NCBI RefSeq assembly: GCF_001884185.1
Contig: NZ_MAOE01000094.1
Span: 19,999-83,998 of the forward strand
Direction: 5' to 3'
Length of the DNA stretch: 64,000 nucleotides
DNA from: Bacillus albus
GTDB lineage: Bacteria; Bacillota; Bacilli; Bacillales; Bacillaceae_G
Part shown: one piece after another, positions 7,642 through 17,585 of the stretch
Position numbering within the stretch: the first letter of the stretch is position 1
How the letters are laid out: each line of letters starts with the position of its first letter
Made by a program: the position numbers and the translations under genes
The notes under the pieces: model-generated
Told to the model about the DNA's origin: nothing
Seen by the model: the letters and a program-made list of their open reading frames with translations, nothing else
The model's database searches: none

Positions 7642-9276
7642 TCACTTTAACGCACTAAATAGCTTTTCTATCTCACACTCAATTTGTTTCACATCAATTC
7701 GTTCAAATAGCGGCTGCACACTATCGATTCTATTCGGCAACGTGTTTTGAGGTTCCCAATTTCGATTCACAATCGATAATGTATTTCTAACTCTTTCACT
7801 TGAAAATGGTAAAAACGGTTCAAGGAGATTTGCAAAATTAGCGATAAGATACACACAGTTATAAATCGTTTCTTCGCATGAAACTGGATCATCTTCTCGT
7901 TGTTTCCAAGGCTGTCTCTCATCAAAGTATTTATTTGCAAAACGTACTACATCAAATATTGTTTCTAGCGCCACCTTAAATGTAGTTTGCTCAATGGCCT
8001 CTCCAATATTTTTATATAATCCTTCTACTTTATCTTTCAGCTCTATATCAATACTTCCCTTCGGCACAGTACCACCATAATATTTTTCAATAAACTTTAA
8101 CGTCCGGTTCACAAAGTTTCCGTATGCACCTAACAATTCACTATTATGGCTGTAAATGAATTCACGCCATGAAAAATCAGTATCACGATTTTCTGGTGCG
8201 TTAACTGCTAAAAAGTAACGAATAGAATCTGGATTGTAGCGTTCTAATATGTCAGGCACCCATACTGCCCAGTTTTTACTTGTAGATAATTTTCTTTTTT
8301 CAACTGTTAAATATTCATTCGAAACGATATGACGTGGGATTGCACCTTCTCCTATTCCAAGCAATACCGCTGGCCAAATGACGGAATGAAACGGAATATT
8401 ATCCTTTCCGTGCACATAATATGTTTTCGCTTCTTTATCCCAAAACTCTTGATCATCTTTCCCTGTTTCTTCAGCCCAATGTTTACTCGCTGAATAATAC
8501 CCTGTCACTGCTTCAATCCATACGTAAATTTTCTTATCTTCATACCCTTCGACTGGAATTGGTACCCCAATTGGTAAATCACGTGATACGGCCCTATCTA
8601 GTAACCCTTCCTTTACATATCTCTCTGTTAGCTGAATCGCATTGTCGCGCCATGTTCCTGTTTGTTTGGCGTTTTCTACAGCCGTTTTAATTTGCTCCTG
8701 AAATGTATGCAATGCGAAATAAAAATGCTCTGTTTCTTGCACGGATGGTGTACTACCACATAACTTACATTTCTTTTCTAACAAATCAAGTGGATCTAAA
8801 ATAGCTGAACACGTATCGCATTGATCTCCTCTTGCTGCTTCATGACAATGCGGACATATTCCTTCTACATAACGATCAGGTAAAAACTGCGTACACGTTT
8901 CGCAATATGCTTGTTCCACTGTTTTTTTATAAATATGTCCCTCTTCTAATAAACGTAAAAAAACATTTTGAACCGTTTCATGATGGTGCTCACTATCTGT
9001 ACGTGTATAGCAATCATACGTAAAACCAAGGCTACGAAAACATCGCTCAAACTCTTCGTGATACTTATTAGCAATTTCCTTCGCCGTCACACCTTCTTGT
9101 TTTGCCCTAATTGCAATTGGTGTTCCATTACAATCACTTCCCGAAACATACAACACATTCTCACCTTTTGCTCGGTAATAACGCGCTAAAATATCTCCAG
9201 GTAACAAACTTGCAATATGCCCAAGATGTAATGAGCCATTTGCATATGGCCAAGCTCCTCCAATAAAAATACTCAT
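7642..9276 (-). CDS. metG: Methionyl-tRNA synthetase, short form
   Basis: 544 residues. The class I signature is HLGH at residues 17-20 and the KMSKS-type loop reads KLSTS near residue 329. A connective peptide with two zinc knuckles is visible (CETC...CPHC and CDTC...CKLCG at about 123-175), which marks the two-knuckle MetRS subclass. It attaches methionine to tRNA-Met. It lacks the C-terminal tRNA-binding (EMAP/Arc1p-like) domain present in the roughly 660-residue MetRS of Bacillus, so it is probably a second, accessory MetRS (inference; the main copy would be elsewhere). An upstream T-box with a Met specifier supports both function and regulation by uncharged tRNA-Met. The RBS is AAAGGAGG. 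Confidence 0.93.
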   Translation of the reverse strand: MSIFIGGAWPYANGSLHLGHIASLLPGDILARYYRAKGENVLYVSGSDCNGTPIAIRAKQEGVTAKEIANKYHEEFERCFRSLGFTYDCYTRTDSEHHHETVQNVFLRLLEEGHIYKKTVEQAYCETCTQFLPDRYVEGICPHCHEAARGDQCDTCSAILDPLDLLEKKCKLCGSTPSVQETEHFYFALHTFQEQIKTAVENAKQTGTWRDNAIQLTERYVKEGLLDRAVSRDLPIGVPIPVEGYEDKKIYVWIEAVTGYYSASKHWAEETGKDDQEFWDKEAKTYYVHGKDNIPFHSVIWPAVLLGIGEGAIPRHIVSNEYLTVEKRKLSTSKNWAVWVPDILERYNPDSIRYFLAVNAPENRDTDFSWREFIYSHNSELLGAYGNFVNRTLKFIEKYYGGTVPKGSIDIELKDKVEGLYKNIGEAIEQTTFKVALETIFDVVRFANKYFDERQPWKQREDDPVSCEETIYNCVYLIANFANLLEPFLPFSSERVRNTLSIVNRNWEPQNTLPNRIDSVQPLFERIDVKQIECEIEKLFSALK

Positions 9277-9303
9277 CTTACATTCCTCCTTTAAAATATA
9301 AAA

Positions 9304-9602
9304 AGCCCCGCCCTTATCTTAAAAAAGATAAGGGCGGGGCTGTATAAACAGTCGCGGTACCACCTTATTTCGCCAATTACTCACATAATTAGCCTTAACA
9401 AGTACGGAGCTATATGCTCTTATACTGTGGTTTTGATAACGAGTACCAACTCTCGTCGCCGCCTACTATTATCATTTCATAAGTTCAGGACGAAGCTCAA
9501 AGGCCATTGTTCAAATGAATATTCTTGCTTCTTCTCAGCTACCGAAGCTCTCTGGACAGAATGATTTCATTCTACTTTTCCTTTTCAACGCTTTTATATA
9601 TA
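9304..9602 (-). ncRNA. T-box leader with Met (AUG) specifier for metG
   Basis: On the minus strand the conserved T-box core GGTGGTACCGCG lies at 9364-9353. It is followed by a 17-bp G+C-rich terminator stem (9341-9325 with 9320-9304). The Stem I region is AG-rich (AGAGAGCTTCGGTAGCTGAG). A bulge region containing CAATGGCC places an ATG specifier at 9507-9505. This senses uncharged tRNA-Met and reads through when it is bound. Confidence 0.92.
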
Positions 9603-9608
9603 ACACGT

Positions 9609-9637
9609 ATTTTACGACTTACTGGCAGAAAAATCAA
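9609..9637 (-). promoter_or_regulatory. Promoter of the metG T-box transcript
   Basis: TTGATT (9637-9632), 17-bp spacer, TAAAAT (9614-9609), placing the start about 9602 at the 5' end of the T-box. Confidence 0.7.
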
Positions 9638-9711
9638 ACTTTTATTCAGAAAGAAGAGGAAATCCCATCCTCTCATAGAATAACTATACGTTCACGAAAG
9701 GAGTGATACGA

Positions 9712-10530
9712 TTGAATCAAAAACAACTAAGCGCACGTAATGAAAAAAGCTGGAATGCAGCTGCGTATGAAGCTTGGACGAATCGCCACGGGGCGCCAGC
9801 CGATTATGCGAAAAAGCTCATAGAAAATCCTATGCGAGAGGTAGATCACTATTTACCTTACATACAATCTCCAAAAGGAAAACGTATTATTAATTTACTC
9901 GGGTCAAAAGGAAATAAAGCCGTCTCTCTCGCTCTTTTAGGAGCTGACGTAACGGTTGTTGATATTTCAGCAAGTAATGCAAAATATGCAAATGAACTTG
10001 CGGAAGCAGCCGGTGTCTCTATCCAGTATATCGTTTCTGATGTATTAAATGTCCAACTCTCCGAATCATTTGATATCGTATTGCTGGAACTTGGTGTACT
10101 CCATTACTTTCTAGATTTAAAACCGCTCTTCCAAAAAATTGCTACCTTACTTAAGCGAGATGGAATGCTTATCCTTCGTGACTATCATCCTGTTTACACA
10201 AAATTATTAGGGGGTGACCACCCATCATTTCGGGCTAATGGAAATTATTTCGATGAAGAATTAATGGAAGATGATGTTGCTTATAGCATCCTTCTTACAG
10301 AAGCGCAGAAAGAATCGTTACCTAAAACAACCATCCGTCGCTGGACGCTAGGAGAAATTATTACAACACTTGCAGAAGCACATTTTAAAATTGAAAAACT
10401 AGTTGAAGAACACGGGGCTCATCAAAGATGGGTCTTCCCTTCTACTGCACCGGAAGGAATTGAAGAGCTTGTACCGGGTCTCTATACATTAATTGCGACA
10501 GCATGCAAAAAAGGATCCCTTCACGGATAG
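9712..10530 (+). CDS. Class I SAM-dependent methyltransferase
   Basis: 272 residues. The Rossmann-type SAM site is visible as IINLLGSKGNKAVSLALLGADVTVVDIS (motif I and the acidic end of strand 2, about residues 60-87), with SDVLNVQL (about 110) and LLELGVLHYF after it. The substrate is unknown; small-molecule methylation is likely for this general type. The TTG at 9712 is chosen because AAAGGAG lies 8 nt upstream; a GTG at 9703 would overlap that site. It is transcribed divergently from the metG T-box. Its stop codon sits inside the hairpin of its own terminator. Confidence 0.85.
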   Translation: MNQKQLSARNEKSWNAAAYEAWTNRHGAPADYAKKLIENPMREVDHYLPYIQSPKGKRIINLLGSKGNKAVSLALLGADVTVVDISASNAKYANELAEAAGVSIQYIVSDVLNVQLSESFDIVLLELGVLHYFLDLKPLFQKIATLLKRDGMLILRDYHPVYTKLLGGDHPSFRANGNYFDEELMEDDVAYSILLTEAQKESLPKTTIRRWTLGEIITTLAEAHFKIEKLVEEHGAHQRWVFPSTAPEGIEELVPGLYTLIATACKKGSLHG

Positions 10531-10546
10531 GATCCTTTTTGCATGC
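10501..10546 (+). terminator. Long intrinsic terminator overlapping the methyltransferase stop codon
   Basis: GCATGC-A-run-GGATCC pairs with GGATCC-T-run-GCATGC; the left arm is inside the coding sequence and the TAG stop is at 10528-10530 in the loop/right arm boundary. Confidence 0.8.
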
Positions 10547-10685
10547 TCACGCATATAAGTTGAGGTTGGAGATTACCATAATTCTGTAGAATAGGACACA
10601 AGATATTTCAACATTTCGTCTCTGACTTACGTCGTCAAAAAGGGGTATGACCAACATAACGAAGAGTAATGTCTTTAGTTGATAC

Positions 10686-10700
10686 TGATAATCGTTATCA
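10686..10700. promoter_or_regulatory. Fur box with no obvious target gene
   Basis: TGATAATCGTTATCA differs at one base from the 7-1-7 Fur consensus TGATAATNATTATCA, and it is nested in a wider GTTGATA...TATCAAC repeat. The nearest downstream gene is a chemoreceptor 243 bp away. The rest of the 412-bp gap (10531-10942) contains an AT-rich stretch and the chemoreceptor promoter, and no other gene was identified. Confidence 0.65.
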
Positions 10701-10836
10701 ACTAATTAGAAGTATACATGATGTTTTTTCAAATTACAATAGCATTTCTCATTTTTATTTATGAATTTTTTGATATACAAATGTATACATTTTAAGAACA
10801 TTTGCTCATATGAATCTGCCATCTTCCATTATCTGC

Positions 10837-10842
10837 TATAAT
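10837..10842 (+). promoter_or_regulatory. Extended -10 promoter of the first chemoreceptor gene
   Basis: TCTGCTATAAT forms an extended -10 (TG-N-TATAAT). The same 11 bases recur before the second chemoreceptor gene at 12707-12717. No convincing -35 box is present. Confidence 0.55.
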
Positions 10843-10942
10843 TTTCATTGAACAGATTAATAACTTCATAATGATGTTTTTATTAATTCTGCTCTTAATA
10901 TTTATAAATTATAATAAACAGTTTTTAAAGGTAGGGGTAACG

Positions 10943-12637
10943 ATGAAATATGTTAGTATTCGAAAAAAACTACTGTTCACACTCTTAAGCATTTCTTCTT
11001 TATTTAGCATTGCTCTTATTGTTATTCTTTCATTCGCCATGAATCAAGCAAATGAAATCGAAACCTTAAAAAATGATGTATCAAAAAGAGCAACAATTTT
11101 AAAAGAACGTGGTGATTGGTTCCAAGCACAAGTTGCTGGCTTACAAGAATATTTACTATCACATGATCAAAAAGGATTAGATAAATTCAACCGTGAAGGA
11201 AAAAAACTGGCTGATACGAGAGAGAAAGTAACAAGTGATAAAAAACTTCCAGAAGGAATGAAAGAAGCGATTTTAATGGGAGGAAAATGGCGAAGCGTCA
11301 TAGATAATGAAGTTCTCCCTCTCGCCCACGAAGGAAAATGGGACGAAGCATCTAAAATTGCTTTAGCACAAACCGATTACGTAAACGATCTTTTAAGTCG
11401 TTTTACGAAATATGCAAATGAAGAAAATGATAAACGTGACGCATTAATTGCTGACGTAGAGTCTTCTTCATCCCTTATTCAATATATTATCTTCTTCTCA
11501 CTCATTACATGTACAATAACGTCTATTTTATTAGCATGGTGGTTCTCTGGTAAACTCGTTAAACCGATACGACAAATTGATGAGAAATTAAAAGAATTAG
11601 CTTCGCAAGATGGTGATTTAACTGCTAGATTGCACGTAACGAGTAAAGATGAAATTGGTGATATCGCCAATTCCTTTAATCAAATGCTCGCTAACTTACA
11701 ACGTATCATACAACAAGTGCAACAAACATCAACAAGTGTAAAAGAAGCGTCTGAAAATGTGTTTATTGAAACAACTGCTTCTATGGAAAATACAGCAAAA
11801 ACCGAGGAAACTATGAATGCCCTTGAACATAATATTCGTTCACAAGTTTCCAGCATCGAAGAAAGTTCAACTGCAATGGACGATATGGCAACGAGTGTTC
11901 AGCGTATTGCAGAATCCGCCTCTTCTGTTGCTAGCCTAGCTGTTACAACTTCAGAAAAAGCAGATAGTGGGAATAAAGTCATTGAGAAATCTATTACACA
12001 AATGCATACCATTAACGATGCTGTTAATGCTACATCACAAGTAGTAGAGCGACTCATTACGCACACCAATCATATTGATACGGCACTTCAATCTATTTCT
12101 AATATAGCGGAACAAACGAATTTACTTGCTTTGAATGCTTCAATTGAAGCAGCCCGTGCTGGCGAACATGGAAAAGGTTTCGCTGTTGTTGCCGACGAAG
12201 TACGAAAACTTGCTGAACAATCCCAGCTAGCAGCAACCGATATTAACCATTTACTTCATCAAATTCAAGCAGATACAAAAATAGCAAATGAAATGATGGC
12301 GCAAGGTCAGTCAGAGGCTTCTGAAGGCATTACAGTCATTCGTACCGCTGGATCTTCATTCTCAGAAATTGTTAACCACATTAATAAAGTCTCTACACAA
12401 ATGCAAGAAATGTCTGCAACTGCCGAAGAGATGGCCGCAAGTTCTGAAGAAATGAACGCAGCTTTAAATAACATCGCCTCTATTTCAAATGAAGTTGCCG
12501 CCGAAACATCACAAACAGCGACTTCGGCTGGTAACCAAGTAAACAAAATGAGTGTCGTTGCTAAAAAAGCATCTGAAATGAAAACGACTGTACAAGAACT
12601 TGAAGTTCTCGTTTCTCATTTTAAAACAAATGCTTAA
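10943..12637 (+). CDS. Methyl-accepting chemotaxis protein (first of tandem pair)
   Basis: 564 residues. TM1 is near residues 9-32 and TM2 near 178-200; they flank a helical periplasmic-type sensor of about 145 residues. The sensor has regularly spaced charged residues (four-helix-bundle type, no Cache or PAS motif seen). HAMP follows (LVKPIRQID...), then a long coiled-coil signalling domain with the conserved tip [19 protein letters not shown] near residue 390. It should signal through CheW/CheA. The ATG at 10943 follows GGTAGGGGTAACG; longer in-frame starts lack an RBS. The next gene is a close paralogue of the same length and domain order, indicating tandem duplication. The ligand is unknown. 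Confidence 0.92.
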   Translation: MKYVSIRKKLLFTLLSISSLFSIALIVILSFAMNQANEIETLKNDVSKRATILKERGDWFQAQVAGLQEYLLSHDQKGLDKFNREGKKLADTREKVTSDKKLPEGMKEAILMGGKWRSVIDNEVLPLAHEGKWDEASKIALAQTDYVNDLLSRFTKYANEENDKRDALIADVESSSSLIQYIIFFSLITCTITSILLAWWFSGKLVKPIRQIDEKLKELASQDGDLTARLHVTSKDEIGDIANSFNQMLANLQRIIQQVQQTSTSVKEASENVFIETTASMENTAKTEETMNALEHNIRSQVSSIEESSTAMDDMATSVQRIAESASSVASLAVTTSEKADSGNKVIEKSITQMHTINDAVNATSQVVERLITHTNHIDTALQSISNIAEQTNLLALNASIEAARAGEHGKGFAVVADEVRKLAEQSQLAATDINHLLHQIQADTKIANEMMAQGQSEASEGITVIRTAGSSFSEIVNHINKVSTQMQEMSATAEEMAASSEEMNAALNNIASISNEVAAETSQTATSAGNQVNKMSVVAKKASEMKTTVQELEVLVSHFKTNA

Positions 12638-12679
12638 AGTTAAAAAAGAGAGATTTACCATCTCTCCTTTTTAACTTTA
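12636..12679 (+). terminator. Intrinsic terminator after the first chemoreceptor gene
   Basis: AAAGTTAAAAA...GAGAGAT pairs with ATCTCTC...TTTTTAACTTT around loop TTACC; the left arm begins in the stop codon. Confidence 0.8.
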
Positions 12680-12706
12680 AAATATCTCTTTCTATCTCCC
12701 ATTCCG

Positions 12707-12776
12707 TCTGCTATAATTCCTAAAGGAAAGAAGAAAGCTTTGTTCCAGATGGAGTAAAGCTTTCTTTCAATTTTTT
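12707..12776 (+). promoter_or_regulatory. Extended -10 promoter and terminator-like leader hairpin of the second chemoreceptor
   Basis: TCTGCTATAAT (12707-12717) is followed at once by a 10-bp hairpin (AGAAAGCTTT at 12732-12741 with AAAGCTTTCT at 12756-12765) and AATTTTTT. If transcription starts near 12724, this terminator-like element lies in the leader of the downstream gene. Confidence 0.55.
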
Positions 12777-12826
12777 AAATTTATTAATTCTAATACTAAG
12801 ATTTCACAAAGGAGGCTTTTTATCAT

Positions 12827-14518
12827 ATGAATTTTATTAGCATTCGAAAAAAACTTATGTTCATGATGGGAACGATTTGCGCTTTATTTGGCATCGCCTT
12901 AGCTTTTATTCTATTCTTTACCATGGATCAATCTCGTCAAACTGAAGCATTACAAAAAGAAATTTCTCCCCTTGCAACAGAATTGAAAGAGCGCGGAGAT
13001 GCTTATCAAGTACAGCTCTCTGCTTTAAGAGGTTATTTATTACAACATGATCAAGTCGAATTAGACAAGTTTAATGAGATGAGTAAACGTCTGGAGGATT
13101 CAAAAGATAAACTTCTTTCTAATCCAAATATTTCTCAATCCGTGAAAGATACAATGGAATCAGGATCCACTTGGAGAAAATTTATTGAAGAAAAAGTTTT
13201 CACTCTTGCAAAAGAACAAAAGTGGGAAGAGGCTCTACAAGTAGCTTATGCAGAAAATGGTACCGTTTATAAAGTAATTGGTGACTTCACAAATTATAGT
13301 AATGAACAAGCCAAGTTACGTGATCAATCTATCAAAAAAATTGATCAATCTTCACTACAAATTGAATATGTTGTCTTCTTATCACTTGTTATTTGTATTA
13401 TCGTAGCTATCATTCTTGCATGGTGGTTCTCTGGTAAACTTGTAAAACCAATTCAACAAATTGATAGTAAGCTAAAAGAATTATCATCTCAAGAAGGTGA
13501 CTTAACAGCTCGCCTACAAGTAAATAGTAATGATGAACTTGGTACGATCGCAACATCCTTTAATAAAATGTTAGAAAACCTACAACATATCATCAATCGT
13601 GTGCAAAAAACATCTGTGGAAGTACAAAATGCTTCTGAAAATATGCTAGAAAAGACGAATATATCACGCGAGGCAACAATGAAAGTTCAAAGTTCGATGT
13701 CCAACTTAAATGCGAGTATTCAATCTCAAGCCTCTAGCATGGAAGAAAGCTCAACGGCAATGGACGATATGGCAGTAAGTGTTCAGCGCATTGCTGAATC
13801 TGCTTCATCTGTAACTGAGCTTGCTGTAGTTACATCTGAACAAGCTAACGACGGAAGTACTGTTATTCAAAAATCCGTTTCACAAATGACAACGATACAC
13901 GACGCGGTAAATGCTACGTCAGAGGTGGTCGAACGTCTAATCACTCACACGAAATATATTGATACAGCTGTACAATCTATTTCTAATATCGCAGAGCAAA
14001 CAAACTTACTTGCTTTAAATGCATCTATCGAAGCAGCTCGTGCTGGCGAACAAGGAAAAGGCTTCGCTGTCGTAGCTGACGAAGTTCGAAAACTTGCTGA
14101 ACAATCTAAAACAGCGGCAACAGATATTAACCAATTACTACATCAAATTCAACAAGACACTGAAACTGCAAGCTCTATGATGTCACAAGGTCGTTCTGAG
14201 GCATTTGAAGGCATTCACGTCATTCGTGAAGCTGGCAATTCTTTCACAACGATTGTGGAACAAGTAAATAAAGTATCTACTCAAATGCAAGACATCTCAG
14301 CAACTGCTGAAGAAATGGCTGCAAGCGCTGAAGAAATGAACGCTTCACTGAATAACATCGCTTCTATTTCAACTGAAGTATCTAGTGAAACAGCAGCAAC
14401 AGCACAATCTGCTGAGCAAAAGGTCATTACTATGAATGAGATGACTGTAACTGCTAGACAAATGAAACAAACAGTTGAAGAATTAGATCAACTCGTATCT
14501 CATTTCAAAACTGAATAG
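12827..14518 (+). CDS. Methyl-accepting chemotaxis protein (second of tandem pair)
   Basis: 563 residues with the same plan as the preceding gene: TM1 near 9-30, four-helix-type sensor, TM2 near 178-200, HAMP, then a signalling coiled coil with tip [20 protein letters not shown]. The signalling halves of the two proteins are nearly identical, while the sensor halves have diverged (for example different residues around positions 40-170). This suggests duplication followed by change in ligand range. AAAGGAGG precedes the ATG. It is flanked by its own promoter and terminators, so it can be expressed separately from the first copy. Confidence 0.92.
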   Translation: MNFISIRKKLMFMMGTICALFGIALAFILFFTMDQSRQTEALQKEISPLATELKERGDAYQVQLSALRGYLLQHDQVELDKFNEMSKRLEDSKDKLLSNPNISQSVKDTMESGSTWRKFIEEKVFTLAKEQKWEEALQVAYAENGTVYKVIGDFTNYSNEQAKLRDQSIKKIDQSSLQIEYVVFLSLVICIIVAIILAWWFSGKLVKPIQQIDSKLKELSSQEGDLTARLQVNSNDELGTIATSFNKMLENLQHIINRVQKTSVEVQNASENMLEKTNISREATMKVQSSMSNLNASIQSQASSMEESSTAMDDMAVSVQRIAESASSVTELAVVTSEQANDGSTVIQKSVSQMTTIHDAVNATSEVVERLITHTKYIDTAVQSISNIAEQTNLLALNASIEAARAGEQGKGFAVVADEVRKLAEQSKTAATDINQLLHQIQQDTETASSMMSQGRSEAFEGIHVIREAGNSFTTIVEQVNKVSTQMQDISATAEEMAASAEEMNASLNNIASISTEVSSETAATAQSAEQKVITMNEMTVTARQMKQTVEELDQLVSHFKTE

Positions 14519-14562
14519 CTCAAAAAAATATCCCTCTTCCAAAAGGGATATTTTTTTGAGCT
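14517..14562 (+). terminator. Intrinsic terminator after the second chemoreceptor gene
   Basis: Nineteen-bp stem from 14517-14535 with 14544-14562, loop CTTCCAAA; it contains internal A- and T-runs. Confidence 0.8.
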
Positions 14563-14634
14563 CATTTCCTGCACATTATACACATTTCCGTTATAATGAG
14601 AATCGATATCATAAATGTGTAGGAGGTGCTATTT

Positions 14635-14952
14635 ATGTCTCAAGAAGCATTTGAAAATAAATTATATGCCAATTTAGAAGCTGTTATTGATCCTGAACTA
14701 GGCGTTGACATTGTGAACCTTGGATTAGTTTATGACGTTACAGCAGATGAAAATAATAATGCTGTCATTACGATGACGATGACTTCTATCGGTTGTCCAA
14801 TGGCTGGGCAAATTGTATCAGACGTAAAAAAAGTATTATCAACGAACGTACCTGAAGTTAATGAAATAGAAGTAAATGTCGTTTGGAATCCACCATGGTC
14901 TAAAGAGCGCATGTCACGTATGGCGAAAATCGCATTAGGTATTCGCGACTAA
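14635..14952 (+). CDS. MIP18/DUF59 family iron-sulfur cluster assembly factor
   Basis: 105 residues forming a single DUF59 (FeS_assembly_P) domain. It has IDPELGVDIVNLGLVYDV near the N terminus, the single Cys in TSIGCPMAGQI (about residue 57) and NVVWNPPWSKERMS near the C terminus. Members such as SufT, PaaD and B. subtilis YitW help mature Fe-S proteins. It stands alone here, with no suf genes nearby. The ATG at 14635 follows TAGGAGGTG; an ATG 9 nt upstream overlaps that site. A TATAAT lies near 14591. Confidence 0.88.
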   Translation: MSQEAFENKLYANLEAVIDPELGVDIVNLGLVYDVTADENNNAVITMTMTSIGCPMAGQIVSDVKKVLSTNVPEVNEIEVNVVWNPPWSKERMSRMAKIALGIRD

Positions 14953-14992
14953 ATCAGTGGAACTTTAATCATTCGCAAATAGCTGGATAAAG

Positions 14993-15022
14993 AAAAGACC
15001 TGACATTCTAGTCAGGTCTTTT
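14993..15022. terminator. Bidirectional intrinsic terminator
   Basis: AAAAGACCTGAC / GTCAGGTCTTTT with a 6-nt loop, shared by the convergent DUF59 and neutral protease genes. Confidence 0.88.
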
Positions 15023-15029
15023 TCTCTTA

Positions 15030-16679
15030 TTATTTTACGCCTACTGCATCATAAGCTTTCGCTACAGCTTGTACAGCTTTAGAATCTTTGCCATATAAAT
15101 CTTCAGCTGATTGAAGAGCAGCTTGACGCATCATCTTAAAGTCAGAGTTTGCAGTTAAATATTTCGTAAGAGCACGGTAATAAATTTTTTCTGTCGCTTC
15201 ACGGCCTACTCCAGTTACTTTCACGCCGTAATGCTCGCCGCCATCAGATACTAAATATGCAGCTTTATTGTTAATACTACTGTTAATATGAACACCGCCA
15301 TTATCAGCTGTTCCAGTGTAGCGTTTATTGTAGTGATCTGGGTAGCCTTCACTTGGCTTTAATGGATTTGGAATAGATGCTGGATCTTTCAGAGAGCGAA
15401 GTGCATCACCAGGTTTATCAGGTGTATAAATGTCAGCACCTAAATCCCAGCTCTTCTTCTCAACCATAACACCCATAATATCAGATAACGATTCATTTAA
15501 CGCACCTGACTCATTTTTATAAACAAGATTTGCTGTATGTTCAGTTACAGCATGCGTTAATTCGTGACCGATAACATCTAGGCCAGCAGATAATGGAATA
15601 AATGTTTTACCATCTCCATCACCATACATCATTTGTACACCGTTCCAAGCTGCGTTATTCCAGTTTTCACCTACGTGAACAGAGGAAATAAGTTTCGCAC
15701 CTTTATCATCGAAAGAATTACGATTAAACGTCTTTTTATAATAATCGTATACTTTTCCTGCATTTACATGCGCATCAACCGCTGCTTTGTCATCAAAGAA
15801 TTTACTTTTACTTTCTACTTCTAGACCTGTATATCCAAACCATTGCGAGAATAGGTTAAATAAATTTTCATCCATATTATCTGCATTAAATGTATGAACA
15901 CCTTGTCCACGTTTACCGTCAAATAAATTGAACGCTCCTGTTTTCTCATCTTGCGCAATTTCAAATGATTGTCTAGCCCCTAATACTCCGTAACCGAATC
16001 CTGTAATGTGATCTACAGCATTATATTTCTCAATTACATTTCCATTCGTTGCATCAACAAAATAATGCCAATATCCTGGAGCTGGCTTTGAAACGGATGC
16101 CTTAACAAGGTATGCAAGATAATAATTCCCATCTTTTTCATACACAAATAAATCTTTTTTCACACCATCATAATTCTTTACTTGGCCAACTTCTTTCTCA
16201 ATATCTGCCTTTGCAATTGTTTCTGCTTGTTCCGCACTAATACTTGCAGATGCTGGAATATTTTTATCATCTAAATTCGGAATAACTTGTCCGAAGAATG
16301 CTTTCACATTATTCTCTTTATCTAGTGTAACAGTTTGATCTGAACCATACACAGGAATGTTATTATGTTTCTCAACTAACTTCACGTGTGTTGTGCCAGA
16401 TTCAGCATCTTTTTCTTCCCCAACGACATTGAAATGTTTATCAATATTTCCTGCTAATTTAAACATATCTTTCTTACTCTCTAAATATTGAAAGACTGTC
16501 TCTTTTTTATCTAGTCCTTCCGGTGCTTTCCATTCTTCACCTATGTATGCAGGCGTTTTAAATTCTTGATGATATTGAATTTTTTGTTCTTCCGCTTTCG
16601 TTGTCGTTGCTCCAAATGTTCCAAATCCTCCGGCGATAACAGTTAAGGCTAATGCTGATGAAATGACTTGCTTTTTCAC
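15030..16679 (-). CDS. npr: Secreted neutral metalloprotease (bacillolysin, M4/thermolysin family)
   Basis: 549 residues from the GTG at 16679, with a signal peptide of about 30 residues (KKQVISSALALTV...TTTKAEE). A propeptide with FTP and PepSY-type features (about 35-220) follows, then the M4 catalytic domain. Zinc ligands are in HELTH (His372, His376) and the GALNES glutamate, and the second catalytic His is in GGVHINSSI. It is secreted and broad in specificity by family. An in-frame ATG at 16694 has no spaced RBS, while GGGG lies 9 nt before the GTG; either start is possible. No PlcR box was seen upstream. Convergent to the DUF59 gene. Confidence 0.9.
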   Translation of the reverse strand: MKKQVISSALALTVIAGGFGTFGATTTKAEEQKIQYHQEFKTPAYIGEEWKAPEGLDKKETVFQYLESKKDMFKLAGNIDKHFNVVGEEKDAESGTTHVKLVEKHNNIPVYGSDQTVTLDKENNVKAFFGQVIPNLDDKNIPASASISAEQAETIAKADIEKEVGQVKNYDGVKKDLFVYEKDGNYYLAYLVKASVSKPAPGYWHYFVDATNGNVIEKYNAVDHITGFGYGVLGARQSFEIAQDEKTGAFNLFDGKRGQGVHTFNADNMDENLFNLFSQWFGYTGLEVESKSKFFDDKAAVDAHVNAGKVYDYYKKTFNRNSFDDKGAKLISSVHVGENWNNAAWNGVQMMYGDGDGKTFIPLSAGLDVIGHELTHAVTEHTANLVYKNESGALNESLSDIMGVMVEKKSWDLGADIYTPDKPGDALRSLKDPASIPNPLKPSEGYPDHYNKRYTGTADNGGVHINSSINNKAAYLVSDGGEHYGVKVTGVGREATEKIYYRALTKYLTANSDFKMMRQAALQSAEDLYGKDSKAVQAVAKAYDAVGVK

Positions 16680-16792
16680 TATAACATTCCCCATTCCCTA
16701 AAGATTTTTGACACTTTTATACAATTCTTATTTTTTAAGCTAATACCTTTTTCCAAAATTTGAGAAAGTTTTTTCTGACAATTCCGCTCAAA

Positions 16793-16825
16793 AAAAGAGG
16801 ACATCCTATTAGGTGTCCTCTTTTC
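16793..16825 (-). terminator. Intrinsic terminator of the marR-pirin operon
   Basis: AAAAGAGGACA / TGTCCTCTTTT with an inner CCT/AGG pairing; T-rich on the minus strand side. Confidence 0.85.
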
Positions 16826-16838
16826 TATAAACGTTTTA

Positions 16839-17534
16839 TTATTTTTTCAATTCAATTGCTAAATAGTGTGATTGTTCTTTCGCTGCAATATGAATATCTT
16901 CTTCTACCGCTTCTGCCGCATCACGCATAACAAGTGTCTCACCATTGATTACACTACTTCCTTCAATTTGAACAAGGTACAACTGACGACCTTCTTTCAC
17001 TGGAAAATGAATTTCTTTTCCAGCTTCTAACGATAAAGAATATAAATTCGCATCTTGGTGAATTTGAATTGGTGCCTCTCCTTCTAATGGAGATACCATA
17101 TGGAACCATTCGTTTTCACGTTTGCTCCAATCAAATTTAAACTCACCATAGTTTGGCTTATGATCTGCACGGTCTGGTAAAATCCAAATTTGTAATAAAC
17201 GCAATGTCTCATTTCCTAAATTATGCTCACTATGAAATACACCTGTGCCAGCACTCATATATTGAACATGCCCACGGTCAATTGTTCCGCGGTTCCCCAT
17301 GCTATCCTCATGTGTTAAAGCACCATCTACAACGTACGAAATGATTTCCATATCGCGGTGCGGATGCATATCAAAACCCGTTTGTGCCGCTACTAAATCA
17401 TCATTAATAACACGTAATGCTCCAAAGCTCATGTTATTTGGATTATAGTAATTAGCAAAGGAAAAATGAAAATGTGTATTTAACCAACCGTGATTCGCTC
17501 TGCCCATATTTTTATGATCAACTTTTCTAAACAT
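16839..17534 (-). CDS. Pirin family bicupin protein
   Basis: 231 residues. The N-terminal cupin holds the pirin metal-site residues in DMHPHRDMEIISYV and GTGVFHSEHN. The C-terminal cupin is seen in LYLVQIEG and the LAIEL end. Members of this group (such as YhhW) can act as quercetin dioxygenases or as redox-linked regulators; the substrate here is unknown. The ATG at 17534 is preferred because GAGGTG lies 6 nt before it; a GTG at 17543 overlaps that site. It lies 51 bp downstream of a marR gene on the same strand without a terminator, so it is probably repressed by that MarR protein. Confidence 0.88.
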   Translation of the reverse strand: MFRKVDHKNMGRANHGWLNTHFHFSFANYYNPNNMSFGALRVINDDLVAAQTGFDMHPHRDMEIISYVVDGALTHEDSMGNRGTIDRGHVQYMSAGTGVFHSEHNLGNETLRLLQIWILPDRADHKPNYGEFKFDWSKRENEWFHMVSPLEGEAPIQIHQDANLYSLSLEAGKEIHFPVKEGRQLYLVQIEGSSVINGETLVMRDAAEAVEEDIHIAAKEQSHYLAIELKK

Positions 17535-17585
17535 ATCCTTCACCTCATATTATCTCGGATTCAAGATTTATTTTAAAAATTTTTC

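Noticed and set aside
9515-9706. 63-codon open frame opposite the metG leader
   Set aside because: It lies on the strand opposite the T-box and its promoter and has no RBS; the conserved RNA explains the sequence.
14591-14615. Fur-like sequence before the DUF59 gene (GAGAATCGATATCAT)
   Set aside because: Only one half resembles the Fur consensus; too many mismatches in the other.
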